Below, piece by piece: positions 1 to 9,535 of a DNA stretch of 49,301 bases. Both the position numbers and the translations under genes were made by a program. The notes under the pieces were generated by a model that saw nothing but the letters and a program-made list of their open reading frames with translations, was not told the DNA's origin and did no database searches. Source of the DNA: Verrucomicrobiales bacterium. GTDB lineage: Bacteria; Verrucomicrobiota; Verrucomicrobiia; Verrucomicrobiales; SLCJ01. How positions within the stretch are numbered: position 1 is the first letter of the stretch; each line of letters starts with the position of its first letter. The DNA lies in NCBI GenBank assembly GCA_024636835.1, contig JAGXGH010000037.1, positions 1 to 49,301 on the forward strand, read 5' to 3'.

Positions 1-19
1 AGATGTGTATAAGAGACAG
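1..19 (+). other. Tn5/Nextera mosaic-end adapter (artefact)
   Basis: The first 19 bases, AGATGTGTATAAGAGACAG, are identical to the Tn5 mosaic end carried by Illumina Nextera adapters. They put an in-frame stop (10-12) in front of a reading frame that otherwise runs open, so they are not part of the gene. This is untrimmed library adapter at a contig end, not genomic sequence. Confidence 0.97.
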
Positions 20-2784
20 ACTCAGCACTCCTCGGAGCCGATCTCACCTCCTTCGTCGTCAAGGATGGGCAAGGTGGTACTGCGGGAATCGCATACCGCC
101 CGGGCATATCCAGCATTGTGTCACGCACCTCAATGAGCAGTAGTTCACTGACATTTGCCCACGAACTTGGCCACAACCTTGGTGCCAAACACAGCTTCGG
201 CGATACCACCAGAAACGGTGACACTGACCTTAATAGCGCACGCTACGGCTTGCGATTCGAGAGTGCAGGCGGAACCAAATACCGCACCATCATGGCCTAT
301 TCTGAGACCTATGGTGGCAGCCGTATTCCTCATTACGCCAACCCCAACGTTGACTTCGATGGTACTCCCACAGGGCTCAACGATGGCGTCGATTTGGCAG
401 GCAATACCTTGGTCGATCCAGTTTACGAGGGCTTTGGATTCGATGGTTCCAACCCCAATCTCGGCGCCCGCAACGCCGAAATGTTTTTGATCCAGAGTGG
501 CAGCAATGGAGTGGTATTCGCCTCCAACCGCTCAATCAGAACAGTACTCGGGATCACCAGTCCCACGGTGGGAGTTCAGTGGGCAGCCGGCTCAAGCCAG
601 ATCATCGGCTTTACAGGCGGAGATATGGAATACACCGCAGACATCGATCTCTACAAGGGGGGCGTCTATCAGGAGACCCTTGCCAATGACATTAATGCGA
701 CCAATCGTTACTTTAACTGGAATATCCCGCTCGCCCAGGATGGCGGCAATAATTATCAGATCAGAGTCACCTTGACGCATACCATTACCCTGGTAACCAG
801 CTCCACAATGAGTGGATTCTTTGTCATCCAGGGCGTCAATGACATCATCCTGGAGTCGCCCATCGGGGGCGAAACCTGGACCCGCAACAACAACAAAAAC
901 ATCACTTGGTCCTCCAGTTATGGGGGCAATGTGAAGATTGAACTTAAGAAGGGCGCAGCGACTCCGGTGACCATCATCAACAGCACGCCGGACGACGGCT
1001 CCTACGAATGGACCATCCCATTCGACCAAACTCTGGACGGCGATTACCGGATCATCATCACCAGTGATGTCTCGCCGTTCGATACCAGTCAGAGCGCGGG
1101 CAACTTCACCATTGGTGCTCCCAGCAATGACATCCTAGTGACCAACTTGGACACGGATCCGGGCTTCACCACGAGTGGTGATTTCGAATACGGCGTACCA
1201 GGAGCGGGTAATGGAGCCTCTGCTTCATACACGGGCACCAAGATGTACGACACCGAACTGAATGCCACCTCATACGATACCAGTTCCCTGACCACTTACG
1301 CCCTCGATTGCTCCAACCACACCAATATCATTCTGGATTTCTGGGCTTACATCTTGATTTACGACAACTACACGGCAGTATTTGAAATATCCACAGATAA
1401 CGCCACTTGGATTGATTTAGAAACTCTCGGTGTAGGAAGCCAAATTGATCAGCCTTGGACCAATTACACCTACGACATCACCGAATACGCAGCGGGTGAA
1501 CCTACGGTATATATCCGTTGGTCCATGCTTGGAAGTGGCACCCAATACCTTGGCGGCGGACTCTCCATTGATGACATTTCCATTACCGGTGATTTTATTC
1601 CTGCCGATGGATTTTCAATCACCTCACCAAACGGAGGTGAAAGCTTCAATACAGAGACCTTGAAGCCGATCACTTGGTTATCGGAGCTGGGTGGCAATGC
1701 CCGGATCGAGTTGCTCAAGAATGGATCTGTTCACACCACCATTGCCAACAGCACTCCCAATGACGGCGTGTTTTATTGGCTATTGCCGGACACACTTGCC
1801 ACGGCATCTGATTACAAGATCAGGATCACGAGTGTGGAGAACGGTACGAAAGTGGATGAAAGTGATTCGAATTTCGCTATCTCAGCCCTGACCAGCACCA
1901 TATTCAGCAGCAATCTCGATACAGATCCTGGATTTTCCGTATCCGGCGAATTTGAGTTTGGAGCACCTGCGGGTAACAACATCGCTTCCCCTCCTCACAC
2001 AGGTTCTAATATGTATGACACTGACTTGGATGACACTGCCACCAATGGATCCCTAACAACCATGGCTCTTGACTGCTCTGCCCATACCAATGTGTCCTTG
2101 AATTTCTGGGCTCACAGATTCATAAATGAAGGATACACTGTTCGATTTGAAGTCTCCAACGACAACACGAATTGGATTGAGCTTCATTCCATTCCCGGAT
2201 TTGCGACCTCTACCTCAAGCGACTATCAATGGAAAGAGTTCACCTATGACATTTCCTCTGTGGCTGATCTTCAGTCGACAGTCTATATACGCTGGTCGCT
2301 GAGTGGATCGGGTACCTACTGGTTTGGCCAGGGTTTGGCGATTGATGACATCAGCATAACCGGGACCGTTACACCGGCTTCACCAACTTACGACACCTGG
2401 GCTCAGGGACCTGCGTCTGATGCGGACAGCAATGTTGATGGAATCAGTAACGCGATTGCCTGGGTGTTGGGAGCAGCCAGCCCGGCAGCCAACGCCACCT
2501 CCCTGCAGCCGACAATAGACAACCTTACCGCCCCCGGTTACATGATCTTCACTTATCGTAGAGCCGATCAGGCCAACAATGATCCGAATACGACCATCCT
2601 GGTAGAATACGGCAGCGATCTCGCTGGTTGGACCACTGCGACTGACAGCGGTGATACGGTGATCATCACCGAAGACGACGATTTCTTCGGCAGCGGAATA
2701 GACCGGGTGCAGGTCAAAATCAAGAAGACATTGGCTATAGATGATCGCATGTTCAGCCGCTTGAAAGTCCTGGTTATCGAGTAA
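20..2784 (+). CDS. secreted metzincin metalloprotease, 5'-truncated
   Basis: The reading frame is open from the adapter junction to the TAA at 2782-2784, so the N-terminus (signal peptide, propeptide) lies outside the window; the GTG at 118 is only an internal codon. The metzincin zinc site HELGHNLGAKH is at 160-192 and the Met-turn sequence TIMAY lies at about 286-300, as in reprolysin-like M12 peptidases. After the catalytic part come two modules with GGE-W and NITW-type motifs (about 860-1110 and 1620-1890) that look like Kre9/KNH-type Ser-Thr-rich domains. These alternate with two MAM-like or jelly-roll modules ending IDDISITG. The last 130 residues carry DSNVDGISNAIAWVLGA and match the C-terminus of the giant M6 protease at 16733-25429. 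It is probably an exported protease acting outside the cell; the substrate is unknown. Confidence 0.88.
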
Positions 2785-2847
2785 ATGGAAGCAAACGTTG
2801 AACCCGTTTACTGGATCATCGCCGACGCTCTTATTTTCGACGAACAC

Positions 2848-2944
2848 GGCACAAGTGATTGATTTTGAATCCGGTGAGGTGAAGAAGGCGATGGTTGGGT
2901 TGATCGAGCAGGAGGTGCTGAGGCGTCTGCTACATGTCGGCTAG
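2848..2944 (+). pseudogene. N-terminal remnant of a second RAYT-like transposase gene
   Basis: Bases 2848-2898 match 3039-3089, the start of the intact transposase gene. Both encode AQVIDFESGEVKKAMVG. Every difference between the copies falls at a third codon position and is synonymous. The remnant continues in frame as LIEQEVLRRLLHVG and stops at TAG 2942-2944, inside the palindrome at 2936-2952. No start codon is evident upstream. It is most simply the leftover 5' end of a diverged relative of the neighbouring gene. Confidence 0.7.
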
Positions 2945-2952
2945 AAGCCGAC
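2936..2952 (+). repeat. REP-like palindrome beside RAYT gene
   Basis: GTCGGCT-AGA-AGCCGAC forms a perfect 7-bp stem with a 3-base loop, 78 bases before the RAYT gene. REP-associated tyrosine transposases characteristically sit next to short palindromes of this kind. A run of 15 A residues follows at 2963-2977. Assignment as this transposase's REP substrate is inferred from position; no second copy was noticed in the window. Confidence 0.5.
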
Positions 2953-3030
2953 TGCACGGTGGAAAAAAAAAAAAAAAGATGACAGACATACAGTTATTGA
3001 CTCGCAGATAGAATTTCGGTAGTTTGGGGT

Positions 3031-4212
3031 ATGAAAAAGGCACAAGTGATTGATTTCGAGTCCGGTGAAGTAAAAAAAGCCATGGTTGGAGTGCGGGCGA
3101 AAACGGCGGCGACTGTCGGCGCGGGATGGTGGGATAGACGGAAGGATGTGGACGGGGTTTCGCGTTCGGTGCGCGGTGGGCGGCGGATTCTGGCTGGTGA
3201 AGGGGAATTGGCCTGCTACCACGCGATGAGTCGGACGGTGGGCGGTGAAATCTTCTTCGATGAGGTGGAGAAGGAGGCGTTGAAGACTCTGATCTGGAAG
3301 TTGGCGCGGTTTTGCCGAGTGCGGGTGCTCACTTACTCGGTGATGGGCAATCATTTTCACGTGCTTGTTGAGCTACCGGACAAGGATAAACTGGTGGAAG
3401 AGTTCGCCGGACCTGAGGGTGAGAGGCGATTATTGACGCATGTGAAGTGCTTGTATTCGGCGGCTGCGGTGCGGTCGCTGGAGGCGGAACTGGCGAGGAT
3501 GCGTGAACAAGGGCGTGAGGAAGATGCCGCTGCGGTGGTGGAGTCGTTGATTGCTCGGATGGGTGATCTGTCACGCTACATGAAGGAGGTGAAGGAACGG
3601 TTCACGCGTTGGTATAACAAGCGTCACGGGCGTCGCGGGACGCTGTGGATGGAACGCTTTAAAAGTGTGATGGTGGAGAATGGAGAGACCTTGCGGACGA
3701 TGGCACAATATATTGATTTGAACGCGGTGCGAGCCGGGCTGGTGGGCGATCCTGCGGAGTATCGCTGGTGTGGGTGGGCGGAGGCGCTGGGCGGGAGCCG
3801 TCGAGCGAAGCGCGGGATTTGTCGGGTGATGGATTGTTCGCTGGATAGTTGGGAGAATGGGAGGGTGGATGCGAGGGTGAACTATGCGGGAGCGCTGGAG
3901 GCGATTTTGAGAGTTGAAGAGCTTGAGGCGGGGGCTGAGGGAGACCAAAGTGTTACCACTTCGGCTACGAGAGATAGCAAGCGGATGACGGTGGGGAGTT
4001 TGTTGCTCAAGCGTGTGCGGTATTTCACGGATGGTGCGGTGATTGGGAGCAAGGCCTTTGTCGAGCGAGTGTTCGAGGCGAACCGAGGGAAGTTTCCCGA
4101 AGGGAGGAAGCACGCGTCGCGACCGTGGCGTGATCCGGGTGATTCTGAGAAGCGCGCGGAGTTTGGAATGCACACTTTGAAAGACCTGCGAGTGGATGTG
4201 TATCGAGAGTGA
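3031..4212 (+). CDS. REP-associated tyrosine transposase (RAYT, Y1/HUH family)
   Basis: This 393-residue protein has the Y1 transposase fold. It shows an HUH-type metal-binding pair HFH (residues 108-110, in VMGNHFHVLVEL), a preceding CYHAMSRTVGG strand, and a candidate catalytic tyrosine in FTRWYNKRHG (Tyr195). LNAVRAGLV, typical of RAYT proteins, follows. Such single-strand nucleases act at REP palindromes and are usually single-copy domesticated genes. Here the gene lies between a REP-like hairpin (2936-2952) and pnp. The first 20 residues are duplicated in the remnant at 2848-2944, with only synonymous differences. The ATG at 3031 is chosen because homology to the remnant begins just after it. 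The C-terminal region (about 300-393) is not recognised. Confidence 0.9.
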   Translation: MKKAQVIDFESGEVKKAMVGVRAKTAATVGAGWWDRRKDVDGVSRSVRGGRRILAGEGELACYHAMSRTVGGEIFFDEVEKEALKTLIWKLARFCRVRVLTYSVMGNHFHVLVELPDKDKLVEEFAGPEGERRLLTHVKCLYSAAAVRSLEAELARMREQGREEDAAAVVESLIARMGDLSRYMKEVKERFTRWYNKRHGRRGTLWMERFKSVMVENGETLRTMAQYIDLNAVRAGLVGDPAEYRWCGWAEALGGSRRAKRGICRVMDCSLDSWENGRVDARVNYAGALEAILRVEELEAGAEGDQSVTTSATRDSKRMTVGSLLLKRVRYFTDGAVIGSKAFVERVFEANRGKFPEGRKHASRPWRDPGDSEKRAEFGMHTLKDLRVDVYRE

Positions 4213-4355
4213 GGTGGCTGATGGCTGATGGTGTTCGTGCTGTGTCTAAATGCCTTCGCTGAGCGGATTTCACGCCTACTGACAAACGAGGTTGATTTCG
4301 GGTGGATTTGAGCCGATGGGTTGCCCCTACACATAGTAAAAACAGAAAGAAAATA

Positions 4356-6483
<2,128 letters not shown>

Positions 6484-6485
<2 letters not shown>

Positions 6486-6581
6486 TACCAAATCTTGGTA
6501 TTGATCTGACGCGAGCGGCGCGGAATTGCTTGATCGAGAGCAAGTTGTGCACGGCGAAGAGTCATATTGATATTCGAAATT
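6484..6581 (+). repeat. interspersed hairpin repeat, copy A
   Basis: It begins with an 8-bp hairpin, AATACCAA-ATC-TTGGTATT (6484-6502), overlapping the pnp stop codon, followed by GATCTGACG and about 75 bases ending TATTCG. Copies: B at 33530, identical for about 30 bases and overlapping another gene's TAA in the same way; C at 33601-33692, diverged but alignable over the full length; and a reversed 17-base fragment at 37390-37406. The repeat looks like a small non-coding mobile or REP-like element. A transposase for it is not visible. Confidence 0.8.
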
Positions 6582-6622
6582 TAATCTAAGTTGAGATTTC
6601 GGAAGCACTATCCGATACATTT

Positions 6623-6659
6623 AAAAGCCGGTCGCGATTCGTTCGCGGCCGGCTTTTTT
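6623..6659 (+). terminator. rho-independent terminator of pnp
   Basis: A 14-bp stem (6623-6636 with 6644-6657, one G-T pair) with a 7-base loop ATTCGTT is followed by a T run. It is 137 bases after the pnp stop and no gene intervenes, so it is the likely end of the pnp transcript. Confidence 0.9.
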
Positions 6660-6853
6660 CGTTGAATGGGAGGGAAGCGCTTCGCGCGTCTGTGATTATA
6701 CAGGTGCGCATTACGTTTTGTGAAATTTCACTGTGAGATATACGTCTAATAAATTCTTAGTGCGATACACTACGTGGACAATGCTTTTGCATTGTGTCGT
6801 TTCGAGCGGTTTACGTTTGTCTCCCCGCTATAATCGGCGACGGTGGTGGGCTG

Positions 6854-7876
6854 ATGAAAAATGCACCTTTGGAAACTCTACTCCTCCCGTTTCGGGAAGA
6901 GACTCTCGCCGTTCCTGAACGGTCCCTGTTCATGCGTGCGGAATCGCACCCTTTGCTGCGGTCGTGGAAGGGCGTGACCGGATGGCAGCCGTTGAAGTCG
7001 ACCGCCGATGAGTGGCTGCGCAATGGGAAAGAATTGACGGAACTGGGTGCTGAAAGCTATCCGGCTGTGCTGCTGCTCCCCGGAAAGGGGAAGGAAGAAA
7101 CACTTTATCACTTTGCTCTGGCGTATGATCAGTTGGAGCCGGGTGGGCTCTTGATCGCATCGATGCCGAATACCTCGGGCGCCAAACGTTTTGAAATGCG
7201 CCTGAAGGATGCGGCGCACGATGTGGAGTCGATTTCAAAAAACAAGTGCCGGGTATTCTGGGCGCTGAAGGGCGACGAATGGGATACCTCGCTTGTCGAT
7301 GAGTGGCGTGCATTGGGCGAGTCGAAACCGATCGAAGGGGCTGACGATATTCATACCTGTCCTGGAGTGTTCAGCGCGGGCAAGATTGACGAGGGGTCGG
7401 CGATGCTGGTTGGGCAGTTTCCACAAGAGTTCACCGGAATGGTGGCGGATTTTGGTGCTGGCTGGGGGTATCTCTCGCGCGAGGTTTTGCAACGCAACGG
7501 CGGGATTCGCCGCTTGGATATTTTCGAAGCGGATTCACGGGCATTGGCTTTGGCTGAGAAAAATATTGTGACGAAATCGAAGGCGCCACATTTCCACTGG
7601 CACGACATTGAGTCGGGAGTTTCCGGTCCTTATGATTGGATCGTGATGAACCCACCATTCCATCAAGGGTCGAACACGGATATCGGTTTGGGGAAGGTGT
7701 TTATCGAAGTCGCCGCTGAAGCCTTGCGTCCTGGCGGGCGATTGTTGATGGTGGCAAACCGTCAGTTGCCCTACGAAGCGGAGCTCACCCGACTGGGTCT
7801 GGCGTGGAAGATGACGGAACAGAACAATCGGTTTAAAATTCTAAGCGCAGAAAAGGAAGTCGAGAAGGACGACTAG
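6854..7876 (+). CDS. class I SAM methyltransferase, RsmC/RlmG-like rRNA (guanine-N2) type
   Basis: A 340-residue protein built like RsmC. The N-terminal half is a degenerate methyltransferase-like domain (VLLLPGKGKEETLYHFALA). The C-terminal half is the active domain, with SAM motif I VADFGAGWGYLS, an acidic residue in FEADSRAL, and the catalytic NPPFH that marks base-amino N-methyltransferases. The expected reaction is methylation of a guanine N2 in rRNA using S-adenosylmethionine; whether the target is 16S (RsmC) or 23S (RlmG) cannot be told. ATG 6854 is chosen over the upstream in-frame ATG at 6794 because the extra residues are not family-like. A TATAAT at 6829-6834 lies just before it but lacks a good -35 partner. 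The rRNA-modifying gene at 7929 follows. Confidence 0.85.
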   Translation: MKNAPLETLLLPFREETLAVPERSLFMRAESHPLLRSWKGVTGWQPLKSTADEWLRNGKELTELGAESYPAVLLLPGKGKEETLYHFALAYDQLEPGGLLIASMPNTSGAKRFEMRLKDAAHDVESISKNKCRVFWALKGDEWDTSLVDEWRALGESKPIEGADDIHTCPGVFSAGKIDEGSAMLVGQFPQEFTGMVADFGAGWGYLSREVLQRNGGIRRLDIFEADSRALALAEKNIVTKSKAPHFHWHDIESGVSGPYDWIVMNPPFHQGSNTDIGLGKVFIEVAAEALRPGGRLLMVANRQLPYEAELTRLGLAWKMTEQNNRFKILSAEKEVEKDD

Positions 7877-7928
7877 TCTGCGCTTTCCCACCATTGACTA
7901 TTGGCTCCTGACCATTGACTAATCCCAC

Positions 7929-8633
7929 ATGAGACTTGATCGACGACTATCGAACCTTGGGTATGGATCGCGCAAAGAGGTGCAGCGGATGATTCGCCTT
8001 GGGGAAGTGACCACTGCGAGCGGTGAGGTGTTGAACGACAAGTCGTCTGTAGAGCACGATGAAATACGGGTGGATGGAGAACTTTTGGATCCGCCATCGC
8101 CATTGCTCATCGTGTTGAACAAGCCCGCGGGCTACGTGTGCTCGACGGATGAACGCGAGACAACGGTTTACGAATTGTTGCCTGAGAGGTTCGCTGAGCG
8201 TAAGCCCGGGCTGAACTCGATCGGACGTCTCGATAAAGAGACAACGGGGATGCTTTTGTTGACGGATGATGGCCAGCAATTGCACCGCGCGATCCATCCC
8301 AAGAGCAAGCTCGACAAGGTCTATCACGCGGTGCTGGATCGTCCATTGAATGGCACGGAGGGCGCAACATTCGCCAGTGGTGAGATGTTGTTGGACAGTG
8401 ATAACAAACCGCTACTTCCGGCGACGATGGAAGTTCTTGGTGAGAACGAAGCTTTGGTAACATTACACGAGGGGCGCTACCACCAAGTGCGGCGGATGTT
8501 TGCCGCCGTGGGTAATCACGTCAACGAACTGCGTCGTGTGAAAATCGGCAACTGGGCTCTGCCCGAGGATCTTGAGGAAGGGCAATGGCGAATTGTCAGC
8601 GAGGAAGAGCGGGTGCTGTTGTTTGGGAAGTGA
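7929..8633 (+). CDS. rsuA: 16S rRNA pseudouridine synthase, RsuA family
   Basis: A 234-residue protein with an N-terminal S4 RNA-binding domain (MRLDRRLSNLGYGSRKEVQR, residues 1-50) and an RsuA/RluB-type synthase domain. It has LNKPAGYVCS, the catalytic aspartate in GRLDKETTG (Asp102), and HEGRYHQVRRM near the end. RsuA makes pseudouridine 516 in 16S rRNA. The family also contains RluB, RluE and RluF, but length and layout fit RsuA best. It starts 52 bases after the rRNA methyltransferase gene on the same strand, so the two rRNA-modification genes may be co-transcribed. Confidence 0.88.
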   Translation: MRLDRRLSNLGYGSRKEVQRMIRLGEVTTASGEVLNDKSSVEHDEIRVDGELLDPPSPLLIVLNKPAGYVCSTDERETTVYELLPERFAERKPGLNSIGRLDKETTGMLLLTDDGQQLHRAIHPKSKLDKVYHAVLDRPLNGTEGATFASGEMLLDSDNKPLLPATMEVLGENEALVTLHEGRYHQVRRMFAAVGNHVNELRRVKIGNWALPEDLEEGQWRIVSEEERVLLFGK

Positions 8634-8636
8634 AAC

Positions 8637-8675
8637 TAGGTTTTAGGTGATTAGGTTTTATGTTTTAGGTTGGGA
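8637..8675 (+). repeat. 39-bp direct repeat, left copy
   Basis: Begins TAGGTTTTAGGTGATTAGG and matches 9407-9445 at 38 of 39 positions. It lies directly after the rsuA stop codon. The two copies bracket the small gene pair 8775-9351. No target duplication or transposase accompanies them. Confidence 0.85.
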
Positions 8676-8774
8676 GTTGTGGATCACTGAACGTTTAGAT
8701 GGTGTGCCCATGAGATTTTGACTCAACGCTGCAAAGGAGCTTGTTTTCATCCCCTATTAATGTTAATTTATGTC

Positions 8775-8954
8775 ATGGAAAAGGTCGTCACAAAGCGTCC
8801 GCTAGCTGATTTTCGGAAAAGCCGTAACGCAGAAAAACTAGCTGATACCAGCACTCCTGCTGAGCGTATTGCGGCTATGTCTCTAATCTGCCGTTCCCGC
8901 ACTGAAGATGGAAGAGTTGAACGAAGATTTCGCCGAGTTTGCACGCCTGCTTGA
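8775..8954 (+). CDS. small protein preceding nucleotidyltransferase
   Basis: A 59-residue basic protein (MEKVVTKRPLADFRKSRN...) with a helical segment STPAERIAAMSLICR. It overlaps the start of the nucleotidyltransferase gene by 47 bases in another frame, which suggests translational coupling. Small proteins in this position are common partners of stand-alone nucleotidyltransferases in toxin-antitoxin-like modules, but the family was not recognised from sequence. The ATG at 8775 is preferred over the one at 8718 because the additional residues look random. Confidence 0.55.
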   Translation: MEKVVTKRPLADFRKSRNAEKLADTSTPAERIAAMSLICRSRTEDGRVERRFRRVCTPA

Positions 8955-9351
8955 GGAAGCTGAGGTGCGTTATCTCATTGTCGGTGGATATTCTGTGGCT
9001 CTGCATGGCTTCCCTCGCTATACGGGAGATATTGATTTCTTTGTGGCTGTTAGTAGTGAGAATGCGAGCAAGCTCATTGCAGTCTACGAGAAATTCGGTT
9101 TCGGTGATTTGGGATTACAGGAAGAAGATTTTGTTAGGCCTGATTACGTGGTGGAAATTGGCAGAGAACCAAAGAAAATCCAAGTGCTGACGGGAATCGA
9201 CGGTGTCAGTTTTGATGACGCATGGAAAAACCGTGTTGAAGTGAGCATCAACGGTATGCCGCTTAAATTTCTTGGGAAAGAAGACTTGATCGCGAACAAG
9301 CGTGCTTCCGGTCGACCGAAGGATAAAATTGATCTCTTGGAGTTGGAGTAA
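8908..9351 (+). CDS. stand-alone nucleotidyltransferase (MNT/DUF6036-like)
   Basis: A 147-residue protein with the minimal nucleotidyltransferase signature: VGGYSVALHGFPRYTGDIDFFV holds the GG, the HG-R-T and the DID metal-binding aspartates. It ends with the FLGKEDLIANKRASGRPKDKIDL tail typical of the DUF6036/AbiEii-like group. Relatives act as toxins or antitoxins that transfer nucleotides to RNA or protein. The gene overlaps the small gene upstream and is enclosed by 39-bp direct repeats (8637 and 9407), so the pair may be a mobile module. Biochemical activity is inferred. Confidence 0.8.
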   Translation: MEELNEDFAEFARLLEEAEVRYLIVGGYSVALHGFPRYTGDIDFFVAVSSENASKLIAVYEKFGFGDLGLQEEDFVRPDYVVEIGREPKKIQVLTGIDGVSFDDAWKNRVEVSINGMPLKFLGKEDLIANKRASGRPKDKIDLLELE

Positions 9352-9406
9352 TGGACGAGTTGCGTGCGGAGTGTTGAGACTGACTGTTGTCAGATAGAGG
9401 TGAGAG

Positions 9407-9514
9407 TAGGTTTTAGGTGATTAGGTTGTATGTTTTAGGTTGGGAACTGCCGCTCGATGGATCTATGATGGTATCTGAATTGTTTTGCCTAAAACATAAA
9501 ACCTTAAAACCTAA
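9407..9514 (+). repeat. right copy of 39-bp repeat with inverted partner
   Basis: Bases 9407-9445 repeat 8637-8675 with one change. Bases 9488-9514 (CCTAAAACATAAAACC...) are an inverted copy lacking about seven bases, so RNA from here could fold into a long hairpin with a loop of roughly 45 bases just before the glycosyltransferase start at 9536. Whether it terminates transcription, acts as a leader, or is only repeat debris cannot be decided. Confidence 0.75.
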
Positions 9515-9535
9515 ATCCCTGCCTTTCAGGCAATC

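Noticed and set aside
4302..4355. GTG start giving an 18-residue longer PNPase
   Set aside because: Extra residues do not resemble PNPase; ATG 4356 fits the family N-terminus.
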